From assembly GCF_003217095.1 (NCBI RefSeq), contig NZ_QJSR01000004.1, positions 124,001 through 188,000 of the forward strand: a stretch of DNA of 64,000 bases. The letters run 5' to 3'. The notes below the pieces were generated by a model that was not told the DNA's origin, searched no databases, and worked only from the letters and a program-made list of their open reading frames with translations. This DNA comes from Rhizobium sp. PP-CC-3A-592. GTDB taxonomy: Bacteria > Pseudomonadota > Alphaproteobacteria > Rhizobiales > Rhizobiaceae. The position numbers were made by a program, and so were the translations under genes. Each line of letters opens with the position of its first letter. The first letter of the stretch is position 1. This document shows, in pieces, positions 20,825 through 34,363 of the stretch.

Positions 20825-20866
20825 CATGCGGGATTTCGGGCTGCGGCCGGAAGCCACGATATCGTG

Positions 20867-21298
20867 TCAGCGGCTGATCCGCGTCGAGAGCACGATCGAC
20901 GACAAGGTCTTCTCCACCCCCTCGATCGTCCCGATCCGGTCGATCACGAGGTCGAGCGCGCTGATCGACGCCGCCTCGACGATGGCGATCAGGTCGAAGC
21001 TGCCGCTGACCGAATGCACGATGCGCACCGCCTGCATGGCTTCGAGATCGCGTGTCACCCGTGGCAACGCCCGGGCCGCAAGCGTGATGAGGATATGCGC
21101 CCGCACCAGCCCACGCTCGTACTCGCTGGAGAGGCGCACGCCATAGCCGGTGATCACCCCGTCCCGCTCCAGCCGCTCCAGCCGTGCCTGCACGGTTGTA
21201 CGAGAGAGCCCGAGCTTTCGGGCCAGCACGGCCGTCGGCATGCGCGCATTCTCGCTGAGCAATGCGAGGAGGCTGCGATCGCTGTCGGAAACATTCAT
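20867..21298 (-). CDS. Lrp/AsnC family transcriptional regulator
   Basis: 143-residue feast/famine regulator. The N-terminal winged helix has SLLALLSENARMPTAVLARK and LGLSRTTVQARLERLERDG, and the C-terminal RAM/AsnC ligand domain contains VRIVHSVSGSFDLIAIVE. The start at MNVSDSDRSL (21298) follows AAGGGA by about 10 bases. It is divergently transcribed from a saccharopine-dehydrogenase-like amino acid dehydrogenase gene 116 bases away. That is the usual layout for a local Lrp regulator controlling a catabolic gene, so it probably responds to lysine or a related amino acid (inference). Confidence 0.9.
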   Translation of the reverse strand: MNVSDSDRSLLALLSENARMPTAVLARKLGLSRTTVQARLERLERDGVITGYGVRLSSEYERGLVRAHILITLAARALPRVTRDLEAMQAVRIVHSVSGSFDLIAIVEAASISALDLVIDRIGTIEGVEKTLSSIVLSTRISR

Positions 21299-21414
21299 AT
21301 CGACCAATCCCTTCGGCGAAATGCCGAATATGATGCGCTCTTTTGCACGGATCGGCGCTTCTGGACAACAGCACCCCGATGCATGCTGTGCGAAAATTCG
21401 AGAAGGGGAACAGC

Positions 21415-22518
21415 ATGAAGACCATCATCGTCATCGGAGCCGGCAAGATCGGCGCCACCATCGCACATCTGCTTGCAACCTCCGGCGACTATGCCGTCAT
21501 CGTGGCCGACCGGAGCGAAGAGCAGCTGTCGCGGCTCGGAACGCATCCCGCGCTGTCGGTCAGAACCGTCGATATCGCCGATGCCACCGCGATGGACGCC
21601 CTGCTGACGGGCGCTTTCGCCGTCCTTAGTGCCGCACCCTTCCACCTCACGGTCGATATCGCCGCTTCCGCCGCACGTTGCGGTGTCCACTATCTGGATC
21701 TGACGGAGGATGTGGAATCCACGCGCCAGGTCAAGACGCTGGCGGAGGGGGCGACGAGCGCCTTTATCCCGCAATGCGGCCTTGCACCGGGCTTCATCTC
21801 CATCGTCGCGCAGGATCTCGCTGCCCGCTTCGACACACTCGACAGCGTGCGCATGCGCGTCGGCGCCCTGCCGCAATATCCGTCGAACGCGCTCAACTAC
21901 AACCTGACCTGGAGCACCGACGGCGTCATCAACGAATATATCGAGCCTTGCGAAGCCATCGTCGAAGGCCGGTTGACGGCCGTGCCGGCGCTGGAGGAGC
22001 GCGAGGAATTCTCGCTCGACGGTGTCACCTACGAGGCGTTCAACACCTCGGGCGGTCTCGGCACGCTCTGCGAGACCCTCGCCGGTCGCGTGCGGACGCT
22101 GAACTACCGCACGATCCGCTATCCCGGCCATGCCGCGATCATGAAAGCGCTTCTCAACGATCTCGGCCTGCGCCACCGCCGGAAGGTGCTGAAGGACATT
22201 CTGGAGAACGCGCTGCCGTCAACCACGCAGGACGTCGTCATCGTCTTCGTCACCGTCTCCGGCCATCGCGACGGGCGGCTCGTTCAGGAGACCTATGCGA
22301 ACAAGATCTATAGCGGTGTCGTTGCCGGCCGGATGATGAGCGCGATCCAGATCACGACGGCCGCCAGCATCTGCGCCGTGCTCGACATGCTCGCCGCCGG
22401 CGACCTGCCCCCTCACGGCTTCATACGCCAGGAAGACATCGCCCTCGACGCCTTCCTCGCAAACCGCTTCGGCCGCCACTATGCCGACAGCCGCTTCACC
22501 GAGAAGCTTGCGGGTTGA
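21415..22518 (+). CDS. Saccharopine dehydrogenase-family oxidoreductase, possible lysine 6-dehydrogenase
   Basis: NAD(P)-dependent dehydrogenase of 367 residues. The Rossmann motif VIGAGKIGATIAHLLA is at 6-21, followed by VADRSEEQL, and the family segment YLDLTEDVESTRQ and PQCGLAPGFISIVAQDLA lies near 110-145. Length and architecture fit lysine 6-dehydrogenase, reported from Agrobacterium, better than saccharopine reductases of the split type, but I cannot prove the substrate. The start MKTIIVIGAG has GAAGGGGAA upstream. The divergent Lrp-type gene suggests amino-acid-inducible expression. Confidence 0.8.
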   Translation: MKTIIVIGAGKIGATIAHLLATSGDYAVIVADRSEEQLSRLGTHPALSVRTVDIADATAMDALLTGAFAVLSAAPFHLTVDIAASAARCGVHYLDLTEDVESTRQVKTLAEGATSAFIPQCGLAPGFISIVAQDLAARFDTLDSVRMRVGALPQYPSNALNYNLTWSTDGVINEYIEPCEAIVEGRLTAVPALEEREEFSLDGVTYEAFNTSGGLGTLCETLAGRVRTLNYRTIRYPGHAAIMKALLNDLGLRHRRKVLKDILENALPSTTQDVVIVFVTVSGHRDGRLVQETYANKIYSGVVAGRMMSAIQITTAASICAVLDMLAAGDLPPHGFIRQEDIALDAFLANRFGRHYADSRFTEKLAG

Positions 22519-22533
22519 ACTGCCAGACCGGTC

Positions 22534-23961
22534 TCAGAGCCGGCCGAACTCATCGTCCAGGCGAACCGTGTCGTCGTCGGAGAGATAGGACCCCGTCTGG
22601 ACCTCGATGAGCTCCAGCGGGATCTTACCCGGATTGGCAAGCCGGTGGGTCACGCCTTGCGGCACATAGATGGACTCGTTCTCGTTGAGAAGCCGCGTCT
22701 CCTCCCCCAGCGTCACCTCCGCCGTCCCTTTCACGACCACCCAGTGCTCCGAGCGGTGGAAGTGCTTCTGCAGCGAGATCTTGCGACCGGGTGCGATCGA
22801 CAACCGCTTGACTTCGAACCGCTCGCCGCTGAGTACAGAGGAGACCGAACCCCACGGCTTGTAGGAGGTCGGATGAACCTCCGTCAGGCTGCGGGTCGCC
22901 TCCGAGCGTGCGAGCGCCTTGACGATCTGACCGACGTTCTGGCTGTCGGCAAGACGGCCGACATAGACCGCATCCTCGCTGGCGATGACGGCGATATCAT
23001 CGAGGCCATGAACGGACACATGAATGTCGCGCGAGAGAACCAGCGAATTGCGGGTATCCGAAACGCTGGCCTTCTGGCCGACGACGTTACCCGCCGCGTC
23101 CTTCTCGCCGACGGCCCAGACCGAGTCCCAGCTGCCGAGATCCGACCAGGGGAAAGACGAGGGAACGACGGCCGCATGAGCCGTGCGTTCGAACACCGCG
23201 TAGTCGACCGAAATATCCGGCGCCTGCGAAAAGGCCTCCGCATCCAGACGCTCGAAATCGAGATCGCGTCGAGAAGCCTCGACAGCCGTGAGCGCGCTGG
23301 CGTGGACCTCCGGCGCGAATTTTGCGAGATCGGCGAGGAAGAGACGGATCGGCAGCATGAACATGCCGGAATTCCAGAGATAGCGGCCCGTCGCCAGCAG
23401 CGCCTCGGCCTTCTCCCGGTTCGGCTTCTCGACGAATCGCGCGACCGTCCGGGCACCCCCGGCAAGCTCTTGCCCGGTTTCGATGTAGCCATAGCCCGTC
23501 GCCGGCTCGGTCGGCGTAATGCCGAAGGTGACCAGCATGCCCGCCGCCGCGGTATCGCGCGCAAGGCGGATACAATCGTTATAGGTCTCGTTCGCATCGA
23601 TCTCGTGGTCGGAGGCGAGCACCTGAATGATCGCGTCGTCGCCATGGTCGCGGGCCACGACGAAGGCTGCGGCCGCCAGTGCCGGCGCCGTATTGCGCGC
23701 AACCGGCTCTAAAAGGATCGAGGACAAACGCGCGCCGACGGCTTGTGCCTGCTCCGCGACGATGAAGCGGAACTCCGCATTGGTCACGATAACAGCAGGC
23801 TCGTAGATCTCCGGATCCGAGACGCGCTGCAGCGTCTTCTGGAACAGCGAATGCTCGCTGAGGAACTGCAGGAACTGCTTCGGCGCGGTTGAGCGGGACA
23901 GCGGCCACAGGCGCGTTCCCTTGCCACCGGCCATGATCACCGGGACGATCTTTGCAGCCAT
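22534..23961 (-). CDS. manC: Mannose-1-phosphate guanylyltransferase / mannose-6-phosphate isomerase
   Basis: Bifunctional type II enzyme making GDP-mannose for exopolysaccharide and LPS. 475 residues. The N-terminal nucleotidyltransferase domain opens with VPVIMAGGKGTRLWPLSRS and PKQFLQF. The C-terminal cupin isomerase domain contains SIAPGRKISLQKHFHRSEHW and GTAEVTLGEE. The start MAAKIVPVIM at 23961 has AAGGA about 7 bases upstream; ATG codons further up are worse spaced. It converges closely with the dehydrogenase gene (15 bases between stops). No other polysaccharide gene is adjacent. Names used include manC, cpsB and xanB. Confidence 0.94.
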   Translation of the reverse strand: MAAKIVPVIMAGGKGTRLWPLSRSTAPKQFLQFLSEHSLFQKTLQRVSDPEIYEPAVIVTNAEFRFIVAEQAQAVGARLSSILLEPVARNTAPALAAAAFVVARDHGDDAIIQVLASDHEIDANETYNDCIRLARDTAAAGMLVTFGITPTEPATGYGYIETGQELAGGARTVARFVEKPNREKAEALLATGRYLWNSGMFMLPIRLFLADLAKFAPEVHASALTAVEASRRDLDFERLDAEAFSQAPDISVDYAVFERTAHAAVVPSSFPWSDLGSWDSVWAVGEKDAAGNVVGQKASVSDTRNSLVLSRDIHVSVHGLDDIAVIASEDAVYVGRLADSQNVGQIVKALARSEATRSLTEVHPTSYKPWGSVSSVLSGERFEVKRLSIAPGRKISLQKHFHRSEHWVVVKGTAEVTLGEETRLLNENESIYVPQGVTHRLANPGKIPLELIEVQTGSYLSDDDTVRLDDEFGRL

Positions 23962-24162
23962 TACCATGTCCTTCCCTGTCTCCGCGGCATTGCGCTTGCG
24001 TGCAAGCTTTGTCGCAACCCGTTGCTGATGCCTGCTCGTCCAAGCGTGTTCGACGAGCGCCAACGGAGCTATAAATTGCTGTTAAAACGGATGTCCACCG
24101 TCCGTCTCAGGTGACAGACACGCGTAACATATGCTCATCCCAGGTAGCCGGAAAAGGGGCAT

Positions 24163-24188
24163 AAAAAAACCGGCCGAAGCCGGTTTTC
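24163..24188 (-). terminator. Rho-independent terminator of the atp operon
   Basis: On the minus strand AACCGGC-TTCG-GCCGGTT followed by TTTTT, 11 bases after the atpC stop. The UUCG tetraloop is especially stable. Confidence 0.92.
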
Positions 24189-24198
24189 GTCGTCTCGG

Positions 24199-24603
24199 TC
24201 AGCCCGAGACCGTCTCGTTGAGCTGCGTAAGCTCGGACAGAAAATTCTCGATCTTCGTTCGATGCTCGTCGCCGTGATGCGGCTGGTCGAGTTCGGCGCG
24301 TGCGGCCTCGATCCGGCGCTCCACTTGGGCCACATCGAACTCGCTCACCGGCATCGCCGATTCGGCAAGAACGGTGCAGCCGGTCGGCAGGATGTCGGCG
24401 AAGCCGCCGAACACGACATAGCGGTTCGTCTCGCCGCTCACGGTTTTCACGGTGATGACGCCCGGCTTGATCGTCGTCATGGTCGGTGCGTGATTGGCCA
24501 TGACGGTCATCTCGCCTTCCGTCGCCGGAATGACGACTTCGCTGACCTGCTCGGAGAGCAGCAGACGCTCCGGGGAAACGAGCTCGAGTTTGAAATCAGC
24601 CAT
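24199..24603 (-). CDS. atpC: F1 ATP synthase epsilon subunit
   Basis: Rotor-stalk subunit that couples gamma to the c-ring and can inhibit ATP hydrolysis. 134 residues: the beta-sandwich domain begins KLELVSPERLLLSEQVSEVV and includes GEMTVMANHAPTMTTIKPG, followed by a short helical hairpin. Last gene of atpHAGDC. The 100-base gap to atpD is unusually long for this operon and is filled by heptamer repeats. Confidence 0.96.
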   Translation of the reverse strand: MADFKLELVSPERLLLSEQVSEVVIPATEGEMTVMANHAPTMTTIKPGVITVKTVSGETNRYVVFGGFADILPTGCTVLAESAMPVSEFDVAQVERRIEAARAELDQPHHGDEHRTKIENFLSELTQLNETVSG

Positions 24604-24612
24604 ATCAATTCA

Positions 24613-24697
24613 GCGAATAGCGAATAGCGAATAGGTTGAGAAAACCGTCCCGCAAAAATTCACCTACCCCTATTCGCTACTCCCTATTCGCTATTCG
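24613..24697. repeat. CGAATAG heptamer repeats forming a long hairpin between atpD and atpC
   Basis: Three direct copies of CGAATAG stand at 24614-24634. The complementary CTATTCG occurs at 24670-24676, 24684-24690 and 24691-24697, with a degenerate CTACTCC at 24677-24683. Folded, the two 14-base arms (24614-24627 and 24684-24697) pair perfectly and a third heptamer pair lies inside. The structure starts 7 bases after the atpD stop codon in the operon message. Similar CTATTCGCTA-type repeats occur in rhizobial intergenic DNA as far as I recall. Confidence 0.85.
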
Positions 24698-24703
24698 CTT
24701 CGA

Positions 24704-27069
<2,366 letters not shown>

Positions 27070-27118
27070 CCAGTATCCGTCCTAGGTAGCGTCTGCGGGT
27101 GCGTCTTTAAGCAGACGA

Positions 27119-29208
<2,090 letters not shown>

Positions 29209-29340
29209 GAGCGCGCTTCTCTTGCTATGATCCAAGAGCGATCTTCGGACGAACCGAAAACCGAACACATTGAATTTGTTGCTGTATCCTCAAGGACATC
29301 CTGGCTTGACAGGCCCGGCTCCCCCACGAAGTCGGGGTTC

Positions 29341-29368
29341 GTCTAGCATAGGAAAATTGGACTCGCAA
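29341..29368 (-). promoter_or_regulatory. Possible promoter of atpHAGDC
   Basis: On the minus strand TTGCGA, 16 bases, CTAGAC, placed about 135 bases before the atpH start. It resembles alphaproteobacterial housekeeping promoters only moderately. The rest of 29209-29463 shows no other clear feature. Confidence 0.35.
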
Positions 29369-29463
29369 CACGCGAGGGGAGCGATTGCACCAACCTTGGG
29401 CCAAATTCTGCCCAAAAGCGGGAGTGTGATGGCCTCGGCGAGGTGTAAAGCGGGGTCTCGACC

Positions 29464-29850
29464 TTACAGGAAGCCGAAAACATAGGCCAATGGCAGGATG
29501 GCCAGCACCATTTGCACGAGAACAAATAGCCAGTTCACGAGCGTGTTACCTTGATCCGACAGCATCGACAGGATGCGCCCGAAAGCGGCGAGCGCGAAGG
29601 CCGAGCCGAGCGCGAGATAGACCATGGGTTGGGCCAGCACGATCGCGGCGAGGCCGAGACCGAGCGGAAAGCCGCCGAGCGTCGAGCGCGCCTCGGCATA
29701 GCCGCCGCGCCGGCCTTCCCGCAACGAAAGCCCCATGGCCCGGAACGAGAGGCCCGGTGCGAAGAGAAAGAAGAGGCCCATGACGCAGGTCGCCACGGCG
29801 CTGAGGAAGGCGAGGAACTCGCCGGTCTCGGTCGGTATGTACAGATCCAT
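29464..29850 (-). CDS. Small four-helix membrane protein (DUF4345-like)
   Basis: 128 residues with four predicted membrane segments (about 10-32, 55-75, 78-95 and 105-125) and few charged residues outside the loop after helix 1. The pattern of a long loop SLREGRRGGYAEARSTLGG and a central LGLAAIVLAQP, LAAFGRILSML resembles DUF4345 proteins; the function is unknown. It lies between the atp operon and priA with no overlap. Confidence 0.7.
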   Translation of the reverse strand: MDLYIPTETGEFLAFLSAVATCVMGLFFLFAPGLSFRAMGLSLREGRRGGYAEARSTLGGFPLGLGLAAIVLAQPMVYLALGSAFALAAFGRILSMLSDQGNTLVNWLFVLVQMVLAILPLAYVFGFL

Positions 29851-29947
29851 CGCCGCGATCCCATGCGCCTGTCGTTGTGCGGCTTTGTGCCGGTCTGCGG
29901 AGATTTAGACCAAGTCGGCACGGAAGGGAATCGGGTGCAGTCGGGGC

Positions 29948-32176
29948 TCAGAGGAAACTTTGCGGATCGATATCGAGCTGGACCGACACCGAACCGCGCA
30001 CCTTGGGTCCGGCCGCGATCATGGCCCGCATGAAGGCCTGCATGTCGCTGTTGCGGCGGCCGTGGACGAGAAGCCGGAACCGATGGCGACCGCGAACAAC
30101 TGCGAGGGCCGCTTCGGCAGGTCCGAGCACGGTGATGCCGGAGACCTGGGGTGCGGCCTGGCGCAGGCCGCGCGCATGCGTCTCCGCATCGGCCCGCGTA
30201 TCTGCCGAGACGATGACGGAGGCGAGCCGCCCGAACGGTGGCAGCACCGCCCGCTCGCGTTCGCCGATCTCGCGCTCGTAGAACGCCTCGGCATCGCCGG
30301 AGACGATCGCCTGCATCACCGGATGCTGCGGCTGGTAGGTCTGCAACAGCCCACGGCTCTTCAGCCCCGTTCGCCCGGCGCGCCCCGTGACCTGGCTCAA
30401 GAGCTGGAAGGTCCTCTCGGCCGCCCGGGGGTCGCCATTGGCCAGCCCGATGTCCGCGTCCACGATGCCGACGCAGGTCATCATCGGAAAGTTATGGCCC
30501 TTGGCGACGAGCTGCGTGCCGACGACGATATCGGCCTCCCCCTTGGCGATGGCCTCGAGTTCCAGCCGCAGGCGCTTGACGCCCATGAGGTCGGAGGAAA
30601 GCACGATGGTGCGCGCTTGCGGAAAATGCCGATCCACCTCCTCGGCGATCCGCTCCACGCCGGGCCCGCAGGCGACGAGATGATCGAACGTGCCACATTC
30701 CGGGCAGGCCTCCGGCGTGCGCTCGGCATAACCGCAATGATGGCACTGGATCTGGTTGCGGAACCGGTGTTCGACCAGCCAGCTCGAACAGTTGGGGCAC
30801 TGGAAGCGATGTCCGCAGACGCGGCAGAGCGTCAGCGGCGCATAGCCTCGCCGGTTGAGGAAGAGCAGCGCCTGCTCGCCCTTCTCCACCGCCTTGCCGA
30901 TGGCCGAGAGAAGCACCGGCGACAGAAAGCCGCCGCGCTCCGGCGGGTGCCGGCGCATGTCGATCAGGCCGAGATCCGGCATGGCGGCCGCGCCGAAGCG
31001 GGCGCGCAGATGGATGGGCCGGTAGCGCCCGACCTCGCCATTGACGCGGCTTTCCACCGATGGCGTCGCCGAAACCAGCACGACGGGAAAATCGCCGAGC
31101 CTTGCCCGCACCACGGCCATGTCGCGCGCATTGTAGAACACGCGGTCTTCCTGCTTGTAGGCGGGGTCGTGCTCTTCATCGACGATGATGAGGCCGAGAT
31201 CCTCGAACGGCAGGAACAGCGCCGAACGCGCACCGGCCACCACCCGCACGCCGCCTTCGGTCACCTGCCGCCACACCTTCTCACGGGTACGGGGTGCAAG
31301 ATCCGAATGCCATTCCGCAGGCTTTGCGCCGAAGCGCTTCTCGAATCGATCGAGGAAGGCGGCCGTCAGAGCGATTTCCGGCAGGAGAATCAGCACCTGC
31401 CGGCCCTGCCGCAAAGTCTCGGCGATGGCCTCGAAATAGACCTCCGTCTTGCCGGACCCCGTCACGCCGTCGATCAGCGAGACGGAGAACGTCTTTTGCG
31501 CCGCCGACGCGATCAGCGTATCCGCCGCCTCGCGCTGGATCTCTTCCAGCTCGGTCACGGCATAGTCCGCATCGGGCGCGGCCACCACGGGCGGCGGCGG
31601 CATGAAGGCGGTCTCGAACACGCCTTGGGACCGCAGGCCTTCCACAACGCTGGTCGAGACGCCGGCGGCATGGGCAAGGCCCGAGCGCGTCCAGAAGAAA
31701 CCGTCGGCGGCCGTTTCCACCACACGCGTCCGCGCCGGCGTCATCCGGTCCGGGCGCCGGTCGGTCAGCCGCAGCCCCTCCACCATCGGCTCGGGATCGA
31801 AGGCCGCGGGCACGCGCAGCGCCATGCGCGCGACGAGCCCGGGCGGCGACAGCGTGTAGGCCGCGACCCAGTCGAGAAAAGCGCGCATATCCTGTGACAG
31901 CGGCGGGCAATCGAAGACCTGCGTGATGGATTTCAGCTTCTTCGGATCGACGGCCGGCCCGTCGGTCGCATCCCAAACGACGCCCGCGACCTGTCGCGGC
32001 CCGAGCGGCACCTGCACGATCGAACCCGGCTGGATCGCCATGCCGTCCGGCACCCGATAGGAATAAGCCTTGTCCGCAGGCATGGGCACCAGAACCGGCA
32101 CGACCCTGCCCGGCGCCTCGGGGCAAGCCTTGTCCCCGAACAGATCAATCGAATCGCCCGTCATTGCGGCGGACAT
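29948..32176 (-). CDS. priA: Primosomal protein N' (replication restart helicase PriA)
   Basis: Superfamily 2 DNA helicase that reloads the replisome at stalled forks. About 742 residues. The N-terminal DNA-binding domain begins near VVPVLVPMPADKAYSYRVP. The helicase core has Walker A GVTGSGKTE and a DEEHD box, the Zn-binding insert has paired cysteines (CRVCGHRFQCPNC, CHHCGY, CPECG), and QVTGRAGR is motif VI. The start is uncertain. ATG at 32176 has GGGAG only 2-3 bases away, and ATG at 32164 is also possible; the frame stays open to 32323 without support. Divergent overlap with neighbours is absent. Confidence 0.95.
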   Translation of the reverse strand: MSAAMTGDSIDLFGDKACPEAPGRVVPVLVPMPADKAYSYRVPDGMAIQPGSIVQVPLGPRQVAGVVWDATDGPAVDPKKLKSITQVFDCPPLSQDMRAFLDWVAAYTLSPPGLVARMALRVPAAFDPEPMVEGLRLTDRRPDRMTPARTRVVETAADGFFWTRSGLAHAAGVSTSVVEGLRSQGVFETAFMPPPPVVAAPDADYAVTELEEIQREAADTLIASAAQKTFSVSLIDGVTGSGKTEVYFEAIAETLRQGRQVLILLPEIALTAAFLDRFEKRFGAKPAEWHSDLAPRTREKVWRQVTEGGVRVVAGARSALFLPFEDLGLIIVDEEHDPAYKQEDRVFYNARDMAVVRARLGDFPVVLVSATPSVESRVNGEVGRYRPIHLRARFGAAAMPDLGLIDMRRHPPERGGFLSPVLLSAIGKAVEKGEQALLFLNRRGYAPLTLCRVCGHRFQCPNCSSWLVEHRFRNQIQCHHCGYAERTPEACPECGTFDHLVACGPGVERIAEEVDRHFPQARTIVLSSDLMGVKRLRLELEAIAKGEADIVVGTQLVAKGHNFPMMTCVGIVDADIGLANGDPRAAERTFQLLSQVTGRAGRTGLKSRGLLQTYQPQHPVMQAIVSGDAEAFYEREIGERERAVLPPFGRLASVIVSADTRADAETHARGLRQAAPQVSGITVLGPAEAALAVVRGRHRFRLLVHGRRNSDMQAFMRAMIAAGPKVRGSVSVQLDIDPQSFL

Positions 32177-32225
32177 TGCTCCCATGGGCGCCGAAAGAAA
32201 AGAGGCAGCGTTTCGGAGCGTGTCG

Positions 32226-33194
32226 TCAGAAGGCAACCGGCGCGGGAAGCGGGACTGCGACGGCCGGCGTCTCGGCAACAATCTTCGCCGGCTGCACAGG
32301 CTTGAACACGGCATCACCGTCACGTGCCAGATCCGTCACCGTATGCCGCTCAAGCGCGCGGGTCACCTCGGCCGTATCCCCGTCCAGTGCGTCGGGCGGA
32401 ATGAGATGGCCGACGGTCATGTCGAAGACGTTGCCCTTCTTGTTGAGCAGCTCGTGGAACACGGTCATGTCGCGCAGTTCGGTCGACCATTTCGCCAGCC
32501 AGTAGAACAGGCCGGAATTGCGGGCCTGCATGTGGACCGGGAGGATGGCGAGGTTGTGCTTGCGGGCAAAGCCGACGACGGAGGTCTTCCAGGGGCGCTC
32601 GTTCAGCCGCCCGTCCGCCCAGTAGGCGATGCGGCCCGAAGGGAACAGCACGGTGGCCTTTCCCTCGGCGATCGCGCGGTTCGTCACCTGCAGGGTCTCG
32701 CGCGCCTTCAGCTTGCTCTTGTGCTCGTCGCGCCATTCCACGGGAATGACCATCTCCACGAATCGCGGATTGACGCGGATCGCATCCCGGTTGGCAAAGA
32801 ACATCATGTCCGGCCGACGCGCCTTCAACAGGTCGAACACCGCGACGCCGTCGGCAATGCCGGTCGGATGGTTGCTGACGAGCAGGAAGCCGCCTGTGCG
32901 CGGAATCCGCTCTTCATGCGCGACGCGAATGTCGAGCGAAAGCGTGTCGCTGAGATACTGGAAGGCCTGGAAGCCCGGCAGGTTGGCGACGCCGTTCGCA
33001 AATTCCAGCGCCTTGCGATAGTTCAGCAGCGTGTAGAGCGCCGGCCGCATGACGGGCCAGAGCGGGTGGTGGACGATGCGCTGTCCGCGCTCGGCGATCA
33101 GCGTATCCACGATATGGCCGGGCTGCCCCTGGGAAACGAGCGACACCGCTTCCGCGAACTGAGAGAAACCGCCTGCCGAGCCCTGTCTGGTCAT
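32226..33194 (-). CDS. Lysophospholipid acyltransferase-like protein
   Basis: 322-residue member of the PlsC/LPLAT superfamily. The catalytic HX4D motif appears as NHPTGIADG near 108-116, followed by FFANRDAIRVNPRFV and FPSGRIAYW (the FPEG-like acceptor motif). The C-terminal tail of about 30 residues is Ala/Pro/Val-rich. There is no clear signal peptide; a hydrophobic segment near the N-terminus may anchor it peripherally. The substrate cannot be told; phosphatidic acid or ornithine-lipid synthesis are family possibilities. It is divergent from xerC. Confidence 0.82.
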   Translation of the reverse strand: MTRQGSAGGFSQFAEAVSLVSQGQPGHIVDTLIAERGQRIVHHPLWPVMRPALYTLLNYRKALEFANGVANLPGFQAFQYLSDTLSLDIRVAHEERIPRTGGFLLVSNHPTGIADGVAVFDLLKARRPDMMFFANRDAIRVNPRFVEMVIPVEWRDEHKSKLKARETLQVTNRAIAEGKATVLFPSGRIAYWADGRLNERPWKTSVVGFARKHNLAILPVHMQARNSGLFYWLAKWSTELRDMTVFHELLNKKGNVFDMTVGHLIPPDALDGDTAEVTRALERHTVTDLARDGDAVFKPVQPAKIVAETPAVAVPLPAPVAF

Positions 33195-33333
33195 TGTCGT
33201 CCCGCCGCCGCATCTCGCTCACCTATGGCAAATGAATATGATTGAGCGATGACGGATTCCAAGAGGACGTTAGCAATTCGGCAAGAGGTATGCGCCCAGA
33301 CTTGATGTTTCCTCGGCAGGCAAGGGCTTCGAC

Positions 33334-34269
33334 ATGAATGAGTTTCTGGTCATCGGAGATGCCGTGCTGATGGCCGAGCGGGAAGCGTGGCTGAAGGCGC
33401 TGTCGAACGAGCGGCGGCTGTCGGACAAGACGGTCGAGGCCTATGAGCGCGATACGCGCCAGTTCCTCGCCTTCCTCACGGGCCACCTCGCCGGCCCTCC
33501 CAAACTGTCGGACATCAAGGCGCTGCGGCCGGGCGACCTGCGCGGCTTCCTCGCCACCCGTCGCCGCGATGGCGCGGGCGCCCGCACGCTCGGCCGCGGC
33601 CTTGCCGGGCTGCGGTCCTTCCTGCGCCATCTGGAGCGCAAGGGCCTGGTCAATGCCGCCGGCGCCGGTGCGGTGCGATCCCCCAAGCAGCCGAAATCCC
33701 TGCCGAAGCCGCTGACCGATAGGGATGCGCTGGCCGTGGTCGCAAGCGATGCGCAGCTGAGCGAGGAGCCCTGGATCGCCACCCGCAACGAGGCCGTGCT
33801 GACGCTGCTCTACGGCTGCGGCCTGCGCATTTCCGAAGCGCTCGGCCTGACCGCCGACGATGTCGCGGGCACCCCGCGCGCGCTCCGGGTGACCGGCAAG
33901 GGCGGCAAAACCCGCATCGTGCCGCTAATCGCACCGGCGCTCGATGCCGTGCACCGCTATCTCGCGCTCTGCCCCTATGCGGCCGAGGGCAACGACCTGA
34001 TCTTCCGCGGCGCCAAGGGCGGCGTATTGCAGCCGGCGATCATCCAGCGCGAGATGCAGCGCCTGCGCGGGGCGCTGGGCCTGCCCGATACGGCAACGCC
34101 CCATGCCCTGCGGCACTCCTTCGCAACGCATCTGCTGGCCGGCGGCGGCGATCTGCGCACCATTCAGGAACTGCTCGGCCATGCCAGCCTGTCGAGCACC
34201 CAGATCTATACCGGCGTCGATTCCGCCCGCCTGCTGGACATCTACGATCGCGCTCATCCCCGCGCGTGA
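33334..34269 (+). CDS. xerC: Tyrosine recombinase XerC
   Basis: Site-specific recombinase that resolves chromosome dimers at dif together with XerD. 311 residues, with the SAM-like DNA-binding domain in the first 120. The catalytic set is complete: Arg165 (GLRISE), Lys189 (TGKGGKTR), His257 and Arg260 (HALRHSF), His283 (LLGHASLSSTQ) and the nucleophile Tyr292. Context is core genes on both sides with no att-like repeats, so I take it as housekeeping XerC rather than an element integrase. Confidence 0.93.
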   Translation: MNEFLVIGDAVLMAEREAWLKALSNERRLSDKTVEAYERDTRQFLAFLTGHLAGPPKLSDIKALRPGDLRGFLATRRRDGAGARTLGRGLAGLRSFLRHLERKGLVNAAGAGAVRSPKQPKSLPKPLTDRDALAVVASDAQLSEEPWIATRNEAVLTLLYGCGLRISEALGLTADDVAGTPRALRVTGKGGKTRIVPLIAPALDAVHRYLALCPYAAEGNDLIFRGAKGGVLQPAIIQREMQRLRGALGLPDTATPHALRHSFATHLLAGGGDLRTIQELLGHASLSSTQIYTGVDSARLLDIYDRAHPRA

Positions 34270-34363
34270 GAAGAGGCCTGAATCCGCGTTAACCATGCGC
34301 CTTAATCCGCTTGTCACGTCTCCGCCGCTAGGGTGACGGGAACCGTGAAGGAAAGGACGACCC

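Noticed and set aside
33334-34269. XerC as integrase of a genomic island
   Set aside because: Surrounded by core genes, with no flanking direct repeats, no adjacent tRNA and no phage or plasmid genes. The tRNA-Gly is 26 kb away with intact neighbours and no repeat of its 3' end seen.
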